DNA of 17,186 bases, from NCBI GenBank assembly GCA_002398825.1, contig DHBS01000005.1, forward strand, positions 3,694 through 20,879, given 5' to 3'. The notes under the pieces are model-generated. The model saw only the letters and a list, made by a program, of their open reading frames with translations. It was not told the DNA's origin and made no database searches. The translations under genes and the position numbers were made by a program. This document shows, piece by piece, positions 1-6,847 of this stretch (position 1 is the stretch's first letter; each line of letters begins with the position of its first letter). Origin of the DNA: Syntrophomonas sp. UBA4922. GTDB taxonomy: Bacteria > Bacillota > Syntrophomonadia > Syntrophomonadales > Syntrophomonadaceae.

Positions 1-141
1 CCCTTTGGAGGAAGCCTGGGAGTAACCCCAAAAGAAATAGATGAGATTATCGAAAACACCACCCGCATTATTTCCATGGGGGTAGCCCGCTCCCTCTTTC
101 CGGGTATATCGGAAGAACAACTGCTGCTCTATGCTACTTAA
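1..141 (+). CDS. C-terminal fragment of an unidentified protein
   Basis: Frame 1 is open from the first base of the window and stops at TAA 139-141, giving the last 46 residues of a protein whose start lies outside. The piece begins PFGGSLGVTPKEIDEIIE and ends in GISEEQLLLYAT, a mix of helix-forming segments. It is followed at once by a hairpin (143-171) that could end its transcript. The reading frame, the stop followed by a hairpin, and a composition normal for a soluble protein support a real gene. I do not recognise the family, and no function is proposed. Its right-hand neighbours are on the opposite strand, so it is convergent with the spore protein gene at 279-482. Confidence 0.6.
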   Translation, partial: PFGGSLGVTPKEIDEIIENTTRIISMGVARSLFPGISEEQLLLYAT

Positions 142-142
142 A

Positions 143-171
143 ATGGAATAAGTCCCTCACGCTTATTCCAT
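143..171 (+). terminator. Hairpin after the left-edge gene, possible terminator
   Basis: Perfect 10-bp inverted repeat ATGGAATAAG / CTTATTCCAT around a 9-base loop, starting 2 bases after the stop codon at 139-141. There is no T-run after it, so as an intrinsic terminator it is weak; its position right behind a stop is the main argument. Confidence 0.4.
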
Positions 172-174
172 GAA

Positions 175-204
175 AACAAGCGGATATATATTAATCCGCT
201 TGTT
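175..204. terminator. Second hairpin between convergent genes
   Basis: Perfect 11-bp inverted repeat AACAAGCGGAT / ATCCGCTTGTT with an 8-base A/T loop. It lies between the + strand gene ending at 141 and the - strand SASP gene ending at 279, so it could stop transcripts from either side. Read on the - strand it is followed by TTTT-like bases (plus-strand AAAA at 173-176 partly inside the stem). Function as a bidirectional terminator is inferred. Confidence 0.4.
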
Positions 205-278
205 AACAATAGTATAATTATTTAGTTTACCTTAGTTCGTTACTATTGGTATTTGGCAGGTTTAGGGTTATTTCGGCC

Positions 279-482
279 TTAAACCTTGCCAGATGCCCTC
301 TGCTGATAATCATAAATCATTTTCTTAACCATCTGTCCGCCGATGCTTCCTGCCTGCTTGGATGTCAGGTCTCCATTGTAACCCTGCTTCAAGCTAACAC
401 CAACTTCTCCAGCAGCTTCCATTTTGAAAGTATCCATAGCGGCTCTGGCCTGGGGAACTAAAAGCTGGTTGTTTCTAGCCAT
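279..482 (-). CDS. Alpha/beta-type small acid-soluble spore protein (SASP)
   Basis: 67-residue protein of the SASP alpha/beta family, which coats DNA in the dormant spore, protects it from UV and heat, and is degraded by the GPR protease at germination. The first family block includes MDTFKMEAAGEVGVSL (residues 16-31), covering the GPR-cleavage region; the second is GYNGDLTSKQAGSIGGQMVK (34-53), the DNA-binding signature. Length is typical (60-75 residues). The ATG at 480-482 has the ribosome-binding site AAAGGAGGT at 491-499 (plus-strand ACCTCCTTT). A CATATTA at 535-541 (reverse strand) equals the forespore sigma-G -10 pattern, but I see no good -35, so it is only a hint. Expected to be made in the forespore late in sporulation. 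Which ssp paralogue it is cannot be told. Confidence 0.95.
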   Translation of the reverse strand: MARNNQLLVPQARAAMDTFKMEAAGEVGVSLKQGYNGDLTSKQAGSIGGQMVKKMIYDYQQRASGKV

Positions 483-556
483 TTCGTTTCACCTCCTTTG
501 CCTGGTGTAGTTTTATTTTTTCCCCGGACGAAACTAATATGCTAGAAGTATTTTCT

Positions 557-670
557 TTACTTCTTAATATTTTTCTGCTTTTTTTCTACAGGTTTGGACA
601 AGCCCATTTCCTGGCTAACTTCAAATTTGATTCGTTCCATAGCCTCTTTAGTATCCTTTTTACTCTCCAC
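557..670 (-). CDS. 37-residue SASP-like mini protein
   Basis: A short gene just upstream of the SASP on the same strand. GTG start at 668-670 (plus CAC) with ribosome-binding site AAGGAGGC at 678-685, 8 bases away, and stop TAA at 557-559. The product starts MESKKDTKEAMERIKFEVSQ and ends EKKQKNIKK. Residues 10-24, AMERIKFEVSQEMGL, resemble the first block of alpha/beta SASPs around the GPR cleavage site (pattern K-hydrophobic-E-hydrophobic-A/S-x-E-x-G), but the second, DNA-binding block is missing and is replaced by a lysine-rich tail. Strong ribosome site, sensible codon use and SASP neighbour argue for a real gene; the family link is my reading of a short motif. It could also be a degraded SASP copy. 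The 75 bases between it and the SASP hold no obvious terminator. Confidence 0.65.
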   Translation of the reverse strand: MESKKDTKEAMERIKFEVSQEMGLSKPVEKKQKNIKK

Positions 671-728
671 TCTTTTTGCCTCCTTGATTAATAAGAAAAG
701 AATCAGTTTTTATAACAAAAATTGGCGA

Positions 729-759
729 TAAAAAAACTACTAACCGCAAAGTTAGTAGT
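729..759 (-). terminator. Intrinsic terminator of the Asp23/FakA-like operon
   Basis: Perfect 9-bp stem ACTACTAAC (736-744) / GTTAGTAGT (751-759), loop CGCAAA. Read on the - strand it is followed by a T7 tract (plus-strand A's at 729-735, with one T at 729). It lies about 80 bases after the stop of the gene ending at 840 and before the mini SASP gene, so it should end the upstream operon. Confidence 0.8.
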
Positions 760-839
760 ATTATGATGCTTAAAAAAAGATAATAATATTTTACCATATT
801 TTTACTTATGCATTATATCGCCTAGCAAGCATTTAAACT

Positions 840-2480
840 TTATTCCACCGACAACAAGTAGCGGTAGTGAGGCTGCCCGCCATAATGAAGATCCACTTCA
901 CAATCCGGATAATTCTTGATTATTTGCTCTTTTAAACCATTAGCCTCTTCTTCGCTAACATCTTCCCCATAGAAGAAGGTAATCAACTCACTATCCTCAT
1001 CAACCATTCTCTCCAGGAGCTTCAATACCGCCTCGCCGGCATTATCAGCCGTAACGCTTATTTCATCTTCTATGAGGCCAATAGTATCCCCGCTTTTTAT
1101 TTCCAGGCCATTCAGTTGGGAATCCCTAACCGCATAGGTAACCTCGCCATATTTAACCTGTTTCATCTCTTCTATCATAGCCTGGGCCACATCCTCCAGA
1201 GCCAATTCAGGATTAAAAGCAATCAGAGCTGTAATAGCCTGCATTACCGATCTGCTGGGAACCACTGCCACCGGCTTATCGCTGAGCTGTTTGGCTTGTT
1301 CTGCGGCCATTATAATGTTGCTGTTATTAGGTAAAACAATCACATTGGGTGCCGGTACCTCTTTACAAGCATTTAATAGATCCTCAATACTCGGATTCAT
1401 GGTTTGCCCACCTTCGACCACCACATCTACGCCCAGGTTCTGCAGTATTTGCACTACCCCTGATCCCGCTCCCACAGCTACCAGGCCTATATTCTTCAAG
1501 TTCTTGCTGGCTGCCGCCAGTTCCTCATTGAACCGGGTCCAGTTATCCCGATGCTCATGTACTTCTTCCAACATATTGTTAATCTTTATATCGGACAAGC
1601 TTCCCCATTGCAAGCAGGACTCCAGCACTTTCCCGGGATGATTGGAATGAATGTGAACTTTAACCAGCTCATCACCGCCCACCACCAGCATAGAATCACC
1701 CAGGGGAGCCAAATGCTCTTTTATCTCCGCGGGTTCGAGCTCCTTTCCCTTTATCAGGGTTTCGGTACAGTATTGAAAATCCAGGCTTAAAACTTCTTCA
1801 ACCCGTTTATCCTGCCATCCCAACTCCACCTGTTTGTCGTAACTTTCCAGAATGATATCCTGGTTCTGAACCAATCCCTCCAGAACCCCTTCGAAGAAAA
1901 TCATCAACCCCTGCCCGCCTGCATCTACCACCCCGGCTTCCTTCAGGATAGGCAGCATCATCGGTGTTTTCTGCAAGGTCTGGTGACCTGCCTTGATAGC
2001 TAGCAGCAGAGTCCTTACTATATCTGAATCCTTTTTCGCTTCGGCTTCAGCAGCCCGGGCCAGCTCCCGGATTACGGTCAGAATAGTTCCTTCCACCGGT
2101 TTCATTACCGCCTCATAAGCCGTATTGGCACCCGCTTTTAAGGCCTGAGCCAGATCCGTTGCCGCAGCTTGTTCTTTGCCCTCCATCAACCTGGCAAATC
2201 CACGAAAAACCTGGGACAAAATTACCCCGGAATTGCCCCGTGCGCCCATCAAGGAACCGGTGGAAATAGCTTTGGCCACGGTGGCCAAAGACTGCCCCCT
2301 GGCCTTTTCGCCTTCTTTTACCGCTGACAAAAGGGTTAAATACATATTGGTACCCGTATCTCCATCCGGTACCGGAAACACATTCAAAGCATCTACCCGG
2401 TCTCGCTCATGCTCCAGCTTTATACAACCTGATTTAACCGCCCTTATCAGGTCGTTGCCATCAATCTTTAGCAAACTCAA
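840..2480 (-). CDS. DhaL/DAK2-domain kinase, FakA/YloV family
   Basis: 546-residue protein of the YloV/FakA family. In staphylococci FakA phosphorylates fatty acids carried by FakB (DegV) proteins for use in phospholipid synthesis; the same role here is inferred. Residues 1-200 form the DhaL nucleotide-binding domain: FPVPDGDTGTNM (35-46) supplies the Mg-ATP aspartates, GARGNSG (79-85) and VVDAGGQGL (184-192) are further family blocks. The middle and C-terminal parts match FakA in length (about 550). TTG start at 2478-2480 with GGGGAGG at 2491-2497; no ATG fits better. It lies 15 bases after the Asp23 gene, the same pairing as yloU-yloV of Bacillus, so they form one operon closed by the hairpin at 736-759. 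No FakB gene is in the window. Confidence 0.93.
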   Translation of the reverse strand: MSLLKIDGNDLIRAVKSGCIKLEHERDRVDALNVFPVPDGDTGTNMYLTLLSAVKEGEKARGQSLATVAKAISTGSLMGARGNSGVILSQVFRGFARLMEGKEQAAATDLAQALKAGANTAYEAVMKPVEGTILTVIRELARAAEAEAKKDSDIVRTLLLAIKAGHQTLQKTPMMLPILKEAGVVDAGGQGLMIFFEGVLEGLVQNQDIILESYDKQVELGWQDKRVEEVLSLDFQYCTETLIKGKELEPAEIKEHLAPLGDSMLVVGGDELVKVHIHSNHPGKVLESCLQWGSLSDIKINNMLEEVHEHRDNWTRFNEELAAASKNLKNIGLVAVGAGSGVVQILQNLGVDVVVEGGQTMNPSIEDLLNACKEVPAPNVIVLPNNSNIIMAAEQAKQLSDKPVAVVPSRSVMQAITALIAFNPELALEDVAQAMIEEMKQVKYGEVTYAVRDSQLNGLEIKSGDTIGLIEDEISVTADNAGEAVLKLLERMVDEDSELITFFYGEDVSEEEANGLKEQIIKNYPDCEVDLHYGGQPHYRYLLSVE

Positions 2481-2495
2481 ATCTAATATCCTCCC

Positions 2496-2858
2496 CTATT
2501 TCCCCGTCACGACTTTTATCCCTTTTACATTAACATTGACCGCTGCTACTTTCAAACCAGTATTATTCTGGACAACATAGGCCACTTTCTGAATAACATT
2601 ACTGGCTACTTCACTGATCTTGATACCATAGCCCACAATAACATAAACATCGATAATCAAACCGTCTTCACTGGAGCGAACCAGCACCCCTTTGCGGATC
2701 GATTCCAGCCCTAGAATACTGGTAATTCCACTCTGCCAGTCAATGGGAACCATGCCCACCAATCCATAACAATCCACCGTTGCCAGGCCGGCAATAGTTT
2801 CAATAACTTCCTTTTCCATATCAATATCACCTAATTCACTAGTCTTGATTTTAATCAT
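2496..2858 (-). CDS. Asp23/Gls24 family protein (YloU-like)
   Basis: 120-residue Asp23/Gls24 (DUF322) domain protein. The family is linked to envelope stress and membrane-associated scaffolds; the function of the YloU branch is not settled. Family signs are the start GDIDMEKEVIETIAGLAT (10-27), YGLVGM (31-36), and the strand VYVIVGYGIKISEVASNV (72-89), ending in a V-rich VNVNVKGIKV. There is no signal peptide or membrane segment. ATG at 2856-2858, ribosome site GGAGGG at 2865-2870. It is first in an operon with the FakA-like gene. A possible -10 TATACT lies on the - strand at 2898-2903, but the best -35 (TTGGCT) is only 14 bases away, so the promoter is unresolved. The gene is divergent from rpmB, as in Bacillus. 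Confidence 0.9.
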   Translation of the reverse strand: MIKIKTSELGDIDMEKEVIETIAGLATVDCYGLVGMVPIDWQSGITSILGLESIRKGVLVRSSEDGLIIDVYVIVGYGIKISEVASNVIQKVAYVVQNNTGLKVAAVNVNVKGIKVVTGK

Positions 2859-2939
2859 TTATGTCCCTCCTAACACGGATTCTTTTGCCAAGTTACCAGT
2901 ATAATCTTAATTCTACAAGCCAATTATTATTCCTTCTTC

Positions 2940-2968
2940 TTGCCCTTTACTAGCTCTTTTGGTACAAT
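2940..2968 (+). promoter_or_regulatory. Sigma-A promoter of rpmB
   Basis: -35 TTGCCC at 2940-2945 and -10 TACAAT at 2963-2968 with a 17-base spacer. Start of transcription would fall near 2975, about 28 bases before the rpmB ATG, leaving room only for the ribosome site GAGGGGG. Confidence 0.7.
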
Positions 2969-3003
2969 GTTTAGGTGCACGGTTTAAGAGAGGGGGCAAA
3001 ATA

Positions 3004-3192
3004 ATGGCCAAATGTGATATTTGCGGGAAAGGCGTGGGCTTTGGAAAAAAGTACAGCCACTCCCATATAAGAACCAACCGGCAATGGAAGCCTAATATTC
3101 AGCGGGTTAAAGCGATTATCGACAACACACCTCAAAAGATAAACGTTTGTACACGTTGCCTGCGTTCCGGAAAAGTACAGCGGGCCCTATAA
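3004..3192 (+). CDS. rpmB: 50S ribosomal protein L28 (zinc-binding form)
   Basis: 62-residue L28 of the large ribosomal subunit. Starts MAKCDICGKGVGFGKKYSHS and carries two CxxC pairs, C4/C7 and C49/C52 (VCTRCL), so this is the zinc-containing C+ form rather than the cysteine-free form used under zinc shortage. Other family marks are SHSHIRTNRQWKPN (18-31). The ATG at 3004 is chosen because it is preceded by GAGGGGG about 7 bases upstream and gives the usual length; an upstream in-frame ATG at 2959 sits on top of the -10 box and would add 15 unrelated residues. Single-gene transcript with its own promoter (2940-2968) and terminator (3205-3236). Confidence 0.97.
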   Translation: MAKCDICGKGVGFGKKYSHSHIRTNRQWKPNIQRVKAIIDNTPQKINVCTRCLRSGKVQRAL

Positions 3193-3204
3193 ATTCAGTC
3201 CATG

Positions 3205-3236
3205 AAAAGCCCCAGTCTTATGGCTGAGGCTTTTTT
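3205..3236 (+). terminator. Terminator of rpmB, overlapping the hslO 3' end
   Basis: Stem AAAAGCCCCAG (3205-3215) / CTGAGGCTTTT (3224-3234), 10 of 11 pairs, 8-base loop, followed by T's to 3236. It starts 12 bases after the rpmB stop. The hslO stop codon (3218-3220) lies in the loop, and read on the - strand the hairpin is followed by TTTT, so it may end both convergent genes. Confidence 0.85.
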
Positions 3237-4105
3237 GCGTTCATTATCTGTTGCGGAGTGTAACGATACTGCTCATTGCAGAAGTTGCAGGTTATTTCTA
3301 CAATGCCTTCATCATCACATAACCTCTCGATTTCCTCCCGGCTGTAACTGGAGAGGATAACCGCCAGGCGTTCCCGGTTACAGGTGCAGCAGAACTCCAG
3401 ATCCTGCTCTCCTATGATTTGATATTCCAGACTGCCCATAACGCGTTTGAGCAAAGCCTCCAGGCTGTCGGCCTCTGCCAAACTGGCGCTGATATTTCCG
3501 ATATCCAGTACCTGTCTTTCTATCTGGGCTACAACCTGTTCATCAGCCCCGGGAAGAGCCTGCACCATAAGGCCTCCAGCCGATACAACCGTCAGGTCCA
3601 CATCAACTAAAACCCCTAATGCCAGCAAAGTTGGAATCTGTTCGGAATGCAGATAATAATTTACCAGATCCTCGGCGATCTCGCCTGAGACTAACGGCAC
3701 CCTGCCGCTGAAGGGCTGCTTTAAACCGATGTCCTTGACCACTTCAACATAACCCTCACGGCCTATTAGCCCCCCCACATCCAGCTTGCCCAGCGGAGTC
3801 GCAGGCAGATCAGCCTGTGGATTGGAAATATATCCTCTTACGGTGCCGAGTCCGGTGGCAGTAGCAATGATGACTCCAGCCGGCCCATCCCCGTTGAAGC
3901 GGATGCTCACTACATCTGAGGGGTCCTTGACATCATGGATCATGAGCAGGGCTGCGGTCAAGACCCTGCCCAGGGCAGCCGAAGCAGTCGCTGAGGTGCC
4001 ATGGCGCTGATGAGCGTTTTCCGCCAACCGGGTGGAAGCTGCCAGGATTATTTTAACCCCGCCGCTGGCATCCAGGGCTTTTAACATATAATCTCTGGGG
4101 ATCAT
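3218..4105 (-). CDS. hslO: Hsp33 redox-regulated molecular chaperone
   Basis: 295-residue Hsp33, a cytoplasmic holdase that is switched on when oxidation releases zinc from its C-terminal switch. The four switch cysteines are all present: C240-T-C242 and C273-N-F-C276, in CTCNRER and ITCNFC; two more cysteines (C239, C263) are extra. N-terminal family marks include RDYMLKALD (4-12), FNGDGPAGVI (70-79), VRGYISNP (89-96) and KDIGLKQPFSGRVPLVSGEI (124-143). Length is typical (about 290). ATG at 4103-4105 with AAAGGAA at about 4112-4118. Own promoter at 4133-4160. It is divergent from coaD; no operon partner. Induction by heat or oxidation is known for the family in other bacteria but no operator is visible here. 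Confidence 0.97.
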   Translation of the reverse strand: MIPRDYMLKALDASGGVKIILAASTRLAENAHQRHGTSATASAALGRVLTAALLMIHDVKDPSDVVSIRFNGDGPAGVIIATATGLGTVRGYISNPQADLPATPLGKLDVGGLIGREGYVEVVKDIGLKQPFSGRVPLVSGEIAEDLVNYYLHSEQIPTLLALGVLVDVDLTVVSAGGLMVQALPGADEQVVAQIERQVLDIGNISASLAEADSLEALLKRVMGSLEYQIIGEQDLEFCCTCNRERLAVILSSYSREEIERLCDDEGIVEITCNFCNEQYRYTPQQIMNAKKPQP

Positions 4106-4132
4106 GGTATATTCCTTTCTCGCTTAATTGTC

Positions 4133-4160
4133 ATTATACCCAATATCGACTGCTGGACAA
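4133..4160 (-). promoter_or_regulatory. Sigma-A promoter of hslO
   Basis: On the - strand, -35 TTGTCC (plus GGACAA 4155-4160), 16-base spacer, -10 TATAAT (plus ATTATA 4133-4138). It lies about 28 bases before the hslO start codon. Confidence 0.65.
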
Positions 4161-4251
4161 AACCATACTCTGCCATACCAGCCTTAAAGGTATTGTTTTT
4201 ATTATCGTAGCACACTATCCTCCCTCTTCAGCTTTCCACGACAAATTTAGC

Positions 4252-4389
4252 GGCAAAAGCCATATTTAGCCTGTTTTGGAGCAGGCCTGCGGGTCAATAG
4301 GATCGAATAATGATCGGTCCTGGGCCTAATAAGGCTCTTTTTTGCCAAACTGGGCAAAATAAAACCAAAAACTGAGAAAATCACAGTTT
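4252..4389 (+). other. Run of consecutive hairpins upstream of coaD
   Basis: The 361 bases between hslO (start 4105) and coaD (4467) hold no convincing gene but several hairpins in a row: GGC/GCC (4252-4261); GCCTG/CAGGC (4269-4286), overlapping the palindrome GCAGGCCTGC (4281-4290); AGGATCGA / TCGGTCCT (4299-4306, 4314-4321, one G-U); GGGCC / GGCTC (4322-4337) followed by T6 (4338-4343), like a small intrinsic terminator; TTTTGCC / GGCAAAA (4340-4359); AAACTG / CAGTTT (4369-4389). The T6 tract is shared between the terminator and the next stem, so the two exclude each other in part. It could be a leader with an attenuator, a small RNA, or the leftover end of a lost gene. A weak promoter (TTGTTT 4193-4198, TATCCT 4216-4221) precedes it. 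No T-box or known riboswitch motif was recognised. Confidence 0.4.
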
Positions 4390-4406
4390 GTGGCAGGGAA
4401 ATCATC

Positions 4407-4436
4407 TTGTTAAAGCGAACACCTATTAACTTAAAT
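4407..4436 (+). promoter_or_regulatory. Possible promoter of coaD
   Basis: TTGTTA (4407-4412), 18-base spacer, TTAAAT (4431-4436), 31 bases before the coaD start codon. Both boxes are imperfect, and A/T-rich sequence makes chance matches likely. Confidence 0.3.
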
Positions 4437-4466
4437 ATAGACAGAATAGCTGAGGGGGTAGACGAG

Positions 4467-4964
4467 TTGCGTCTGGCAGTATATCCAGGAAGTTTTGATC
4501 CGGTAACCAACGGTCATATTGATATCCTGGAACGAAGCAGTAGATTATTTGATAAAATAGTCGTCGCGGTTATCCATAATGTCACCAAGAGCGCTCTTTT
4601 CAGCCTGGATGAAAGGGTTCACCTGATAAGGGAAAGCGCCAAGCATATCAGCAATGTGGAAGTCGATTGTTTCTATGGATTGTTTGCCGACTACTTGCGC
4701 CGTAAGGAAGCCTGCGCTATCATCAGGGGACTGCGCACGGTTACCGACTTCGAGTATGAAATGCATATGGGAATGATGAATAAGATGCTTATTCCCGAGA
4801 TTGATACCATATTCATCATGTCTAATACTGACTATATTTTTGTTAGCTCCAGCGGGGTCAAAGAAGCCGCCCTTTTAGGCGGCGATGTGTCCACACTGGT
4901 CCCCGGAGTTGTCAAACAGGCCCTGGACGTAAAAGTGGCCGAGGTTTGGCGCAACGATAGGTAA
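4467..4964 (+). CDS. coaD: Pantetheine-phosphate adenylyltransferase (PPAT)
   Basis: 165-residue nucleotidyltransferase that joins ATP and 4'-phosphopantetheine to give dephospho-CoA, the fourth step from pantothenate to CoA. With the TTG start at 4467 the product begins MRLAVYPGSFDPVTNGHIDI, and carries the TNGH (14-17) nucleotide-binding motif of the family, RGLRTVTDFEYEMHM in the middle and the VSSSGVKE signature near the C-terminus (usually ISSTxVRE; K for R is a known variant). The TTG is preferred to the ATG at 4407: GAGGGGG lies 8 bases before it and the extra 20 residues upstream match nothing in the family. Stop TAA 4962-4964. Followed by a REP-like hairpin. In many Firmicutes coaD follows rsmD; that gene is absent here. 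Confidence 0.97.
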   Translation: MRLAVYPGSFDPVTNGHIDILERSSRLFDKIVVAVIHNVTKSALFSLDERVHLIRESAKHISNVEVDCFYGLFADYLRRKEACAIIRGLRTVTDFEYEMHMGMMNKMLIPEIDTIFIMSNTDYIFVSSSGVKEAALLGGDVSTLVPGVVKQALDVKVAEVWRNDR

Positions 4965-4975
4965 GGAATTCAAAA

Positions 4976-5027
4976 TGTCACAGGGACGGGAGTGGTGGCA
5001 CATTTAAAAGTGTCACAACCCGTCCCT
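4976..5027. repeat. REP-like long hairpin between coaD and dctM
   Basis: Outer stem AGGGACGGG (4982-4990) / CCCGTCCCT (5019-5027), perfect 9 bp; inner stem TGGCAC (4996-5001) / GTGTCA (5010-5015) with one G-U; loop of 8 A/T bases. TGTCAC occurs twice in the same direction (4976-4981 and 5011-5016). It lies 11 bases after the coaD stop and 12 before the dctM stop, so it can serve as a bidirectional terminator although its T-run is poor. The GGGACGG-plus-GTGACA wording resembles dispersed extragenic palindromes common in clostridial genomes; from memory, not checked. Confidence 0.6.
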
Positions 5028-5039
5028 TTATGTTTTGTC

Positions 5040-6347
5040 TTAGGACATCAAGTTGGGCAGGAAGAGGACGATCTGGGGGAAAATCATCAGGATAGCCAGG
5101 CATACCACGATGGCGGCCAGGAACGGCCAGATCCCTCTGAATATGGTCTCCAAAGGCACATCCGGGGCGATGCCTTTGATAATGAATACATTCATGCCTA
5201 CCGGCGGGGTGATAATGCCCATACCCACCACCAGGACCACTATGACCCCAAACCAGATGGGGTCATACCCCAGGGTATTGGTGACGATAGGGAAGAAAAT
5301 CGGTATGGTCAGCAGAATCATGGCCAGGGCGTCGATAAAACAACCCAGAACCAGATATATTCCCAGGATAATTCCCATTACCGCGAAGGGCGGCAGGCTC
5401 AAAGCCCCGGTCCAAGAGGCCAGTTCAAAGGGAACCCGGCTAATGGCCAGAAACCGTCCGAATATCATGGCTCCGGCTATAAGCAGCATAATCATGGCCG
5501 TGGTTCTGGTGGTATCATATAATGATTTCTTAAAACCTTCCCAATTCAGGCTTCTGCCCATCAACGCCGCCAGCAATACTCCGAAAGCACCCACTGCACC
5601 AGCCTCGGTGGGCGTAAACCAGCCCATGAACAGCCCCCCCATGGAAATGGCAAATACCAGCAAAACCTGACCTAGAGCGCCTTTTAAGGCACCCCAGCGT
5701 TCGGCCCAGTTGGAGCGCGGTCCGGCTGGCCCCAACTCGGGTTTGCGCCAGGTCAAGAGTGAAATGGTGAGCTGATACAATACCATCAAAAGTATTCCCG
5801 GCAATATTCCGGCCATAAATAATTTTCCCACCGAAATTTCGGTTGCCATCCCATAGACTATGAATATGACACTGGGAGGGATCAAGACACCCAGGACACC
5901 TCCGGCTGCCACACTAGCGGTGGCTATGGAGTTGTCATAATTGTATTTTTTCATCTCCGGCAGAGCGATAGCGCCCATGGTAGCTGCTGTGGCGGTATTT
6001 GACCCGCAGATGGCGCCGAAGATGGCGCAGGCGGTCTGGGTTGCTATGGCCAGGCCCCCCGGCCAGTGCCCGATAAGTTTGTAGGCGAAAATATACAGAC
6101 GGGTGCCAATTCCGGAATAATAAGCCAGAAATCCCATCCACACGAACATCGCGATCACGCTCAGGCTGTACGATGAAAAAGTGCTGAACAATTCCTTGGC
6201 CACCATATCCAGGGCTGCAGTGGCAGAGGTCAGGTAGGCGAATCCGGCGAATCCAACCAGGGCCATGGCGTATGCTATAGGCATGCGCAAGGCCAATAAT
6301 GCCAGAAAGACTACTATGCCTATCAGGCCCAAAGTTGATGCAGTCAT
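5040..6347 (-). CDS. dctM: TRAP transporter large permease subunit DctM
   Basis: 435-residue polytopic membrane protein, the ion-coupled channel subunit of a TRAP (tripartite ATP-independent periplasmic) transporter. About a dozen hydrophobic segments run through it. Family marks are AICGSNTATAATMGAIALPE, the GGVLGVLIPPSVIFIVYG stretch, GWFTPTEAGAVGA and, near the end, MGIITPPVGMNVFI. ATG at 6345-6347 is chosen: it overlaps the dctQ stop as ATGA (translational coupling), has GGGAG upstream and gives the usual start MTASTLGLIGIVVFLALLAL; the in-frame start 57 bases upstream would add a glycine-rich tail lying inside dctQ. Last gene of dctP-dctQ-dctM. Substrate cannot be told from DctM. Confidence 0.95.
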   Translation of the reverse strand: MTASTLGLIGIVVFLALLALRMPIAYAMALVGFAGFAYLTSATAALDMVAKELFSTFSSYSLSVIAMFVWMGFLAYYSGIGTRLYIFAYKLIGHWPGGLAIATQTACAIFGAICGSNTATAATMGAIALPEMKKYNYDNSIATASVAAGGVLGVLIPPSVIFIVYGMATEISVGKLFMAGILPGILLMVLYQLTISLLTWRKPELGPAGPRSNWAERWGALKGALGQVLLVFAISMGGLFMGWFTPTEAGAVGAFGVLLAALMGRSLNWEGFKKSLYDTTRTTAMIMLLIAGAMIFGRFLAISRVPFELASWTGALSLPPFAVMGIILGIYLVLGCFIDALAMILLTIPIFFPIVTNTLGYDPIWFGVIVVLVVGMGIITPPVGMNVFIIKGIAPDVPLETIFRGIWPFLAAIVVCLAILMIFPQIVLFLPNLMS

Positions 6348-6835
6348 GCCAGCTCCCATGCCTTTCTCACCGATACCGATATGCGGTGCAGGAGCACCAG
6401 ACACAAAGCCCCCAGCCCGAAAGTGATCAGATATGATACCGGATACATGGGGATTTGCGCGGTGGAACTGACCAACCCGGTGGTGAGCATTTCATAACTG
6501 TAATCCAGCATGTAGCGGGCTGCCAGTCCCCAGAATCCCAAGGCCAGCATTCCGGTGATGATATCCGAAGTAGCCTGGGCCCGGGCGGGCAGTTTTTCCA
6601 TAAAGAAATCAACCGCGATCTGCCCGTCACAGAAGGCGCAATAAGCCAGGGCCAGGCCTATAGTGACAGCTGTAAGTATGTTTACATATTCGACAGTTCC
6701 CAACAGGGGGCGGTTAAACAAAGCCCGCAAGATGACATTCAAAACTACCACTACCATGGTGGCCGCTACACAGAAAGCGGCGATGTTGTCTAAAAAGCGG
6801 CCAAACCGTTCCACCAATCCGCTGAATTTCTTCAT
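6344..6835 (-). CDS. dctQ: TRAP transporter small permease subunit DctQ
   Basis: 163-residue membrane protein with four hydrophobic segments at roughly residues 18-38, 48-68, 90-110 and 130-150. DctQ pairs with DctM in the membrane part of TRAP transporters. The block NVILRALFNRPLLGTVEY (33-50) and DGQIAVDFFMEKLP (69-82) are the usual family landmarks. ATG at 6833-6835 with GGAGGG 7 bases upstream. It starts 12 bases after dctP and its TGA overlaps the dctM ATG (6344-6347), so all three are one transcript. Sequence of small permeases diverges fast, so identification rests on position as well as motifs. Confidence 0.93.
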   Translation of the reverse strand: MKKFSGLVERFGRFLDNIAAFCVAATMVVVVLNVILRALFNRPLLGTVEYVNILTAVTIGLALAYCAFCDGQIAVDFFMEKLPARAQATSDIITGMLALGFWGLAARYMLDYSYEMLTTGLVSSTAQIPMYPVSYLITFGLGALCLVLLHRISVSVRKAWELA

Positions 6836-6847
6836 CTTCAGCCCTCC

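Noticed and set aside
736..759. ACTACTAAC/GTTAGTAGT as another copy of the TACTAA operator
   Set aside because: The resemblance to 9594-9624 is short; its loop, T7 tail and position after an operon mark it as a terminator.
2959..3003. N-terminal extension of L28 from the ATG at 2959
   Set aside because: Lies on the promoter -10 box and gives residues foreign to L28; the ATG at 3004 has the ribosome site.
4252..4389. T-box or known riboswitch before coaD
   Set aside because: No T-box core sequence, no specifier-loop layout, and no riboswitch consensus that I recognise.
4247..4510. 87-residue frame on - across the coaD start
   Set aside because: Overlaps coaD and the hairpin region, no ribosome site, composition unlike a protein; the RNA structure explains the sequence better.
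4992..5522. 176-residue open frame on + opposite dctM
   Set aside because: Full antisense shadow of dctM, rich in His/Gly/Gln with no ribosome site or family features; dctM is unmistakable.
6348..6404. Longer DctM start
   Set aside because: Lies inside dctQ with a glycine-rich unrelated tail; the ATGA-coupled start at 6347 has a ribosome site and gives the normal N-terminus.
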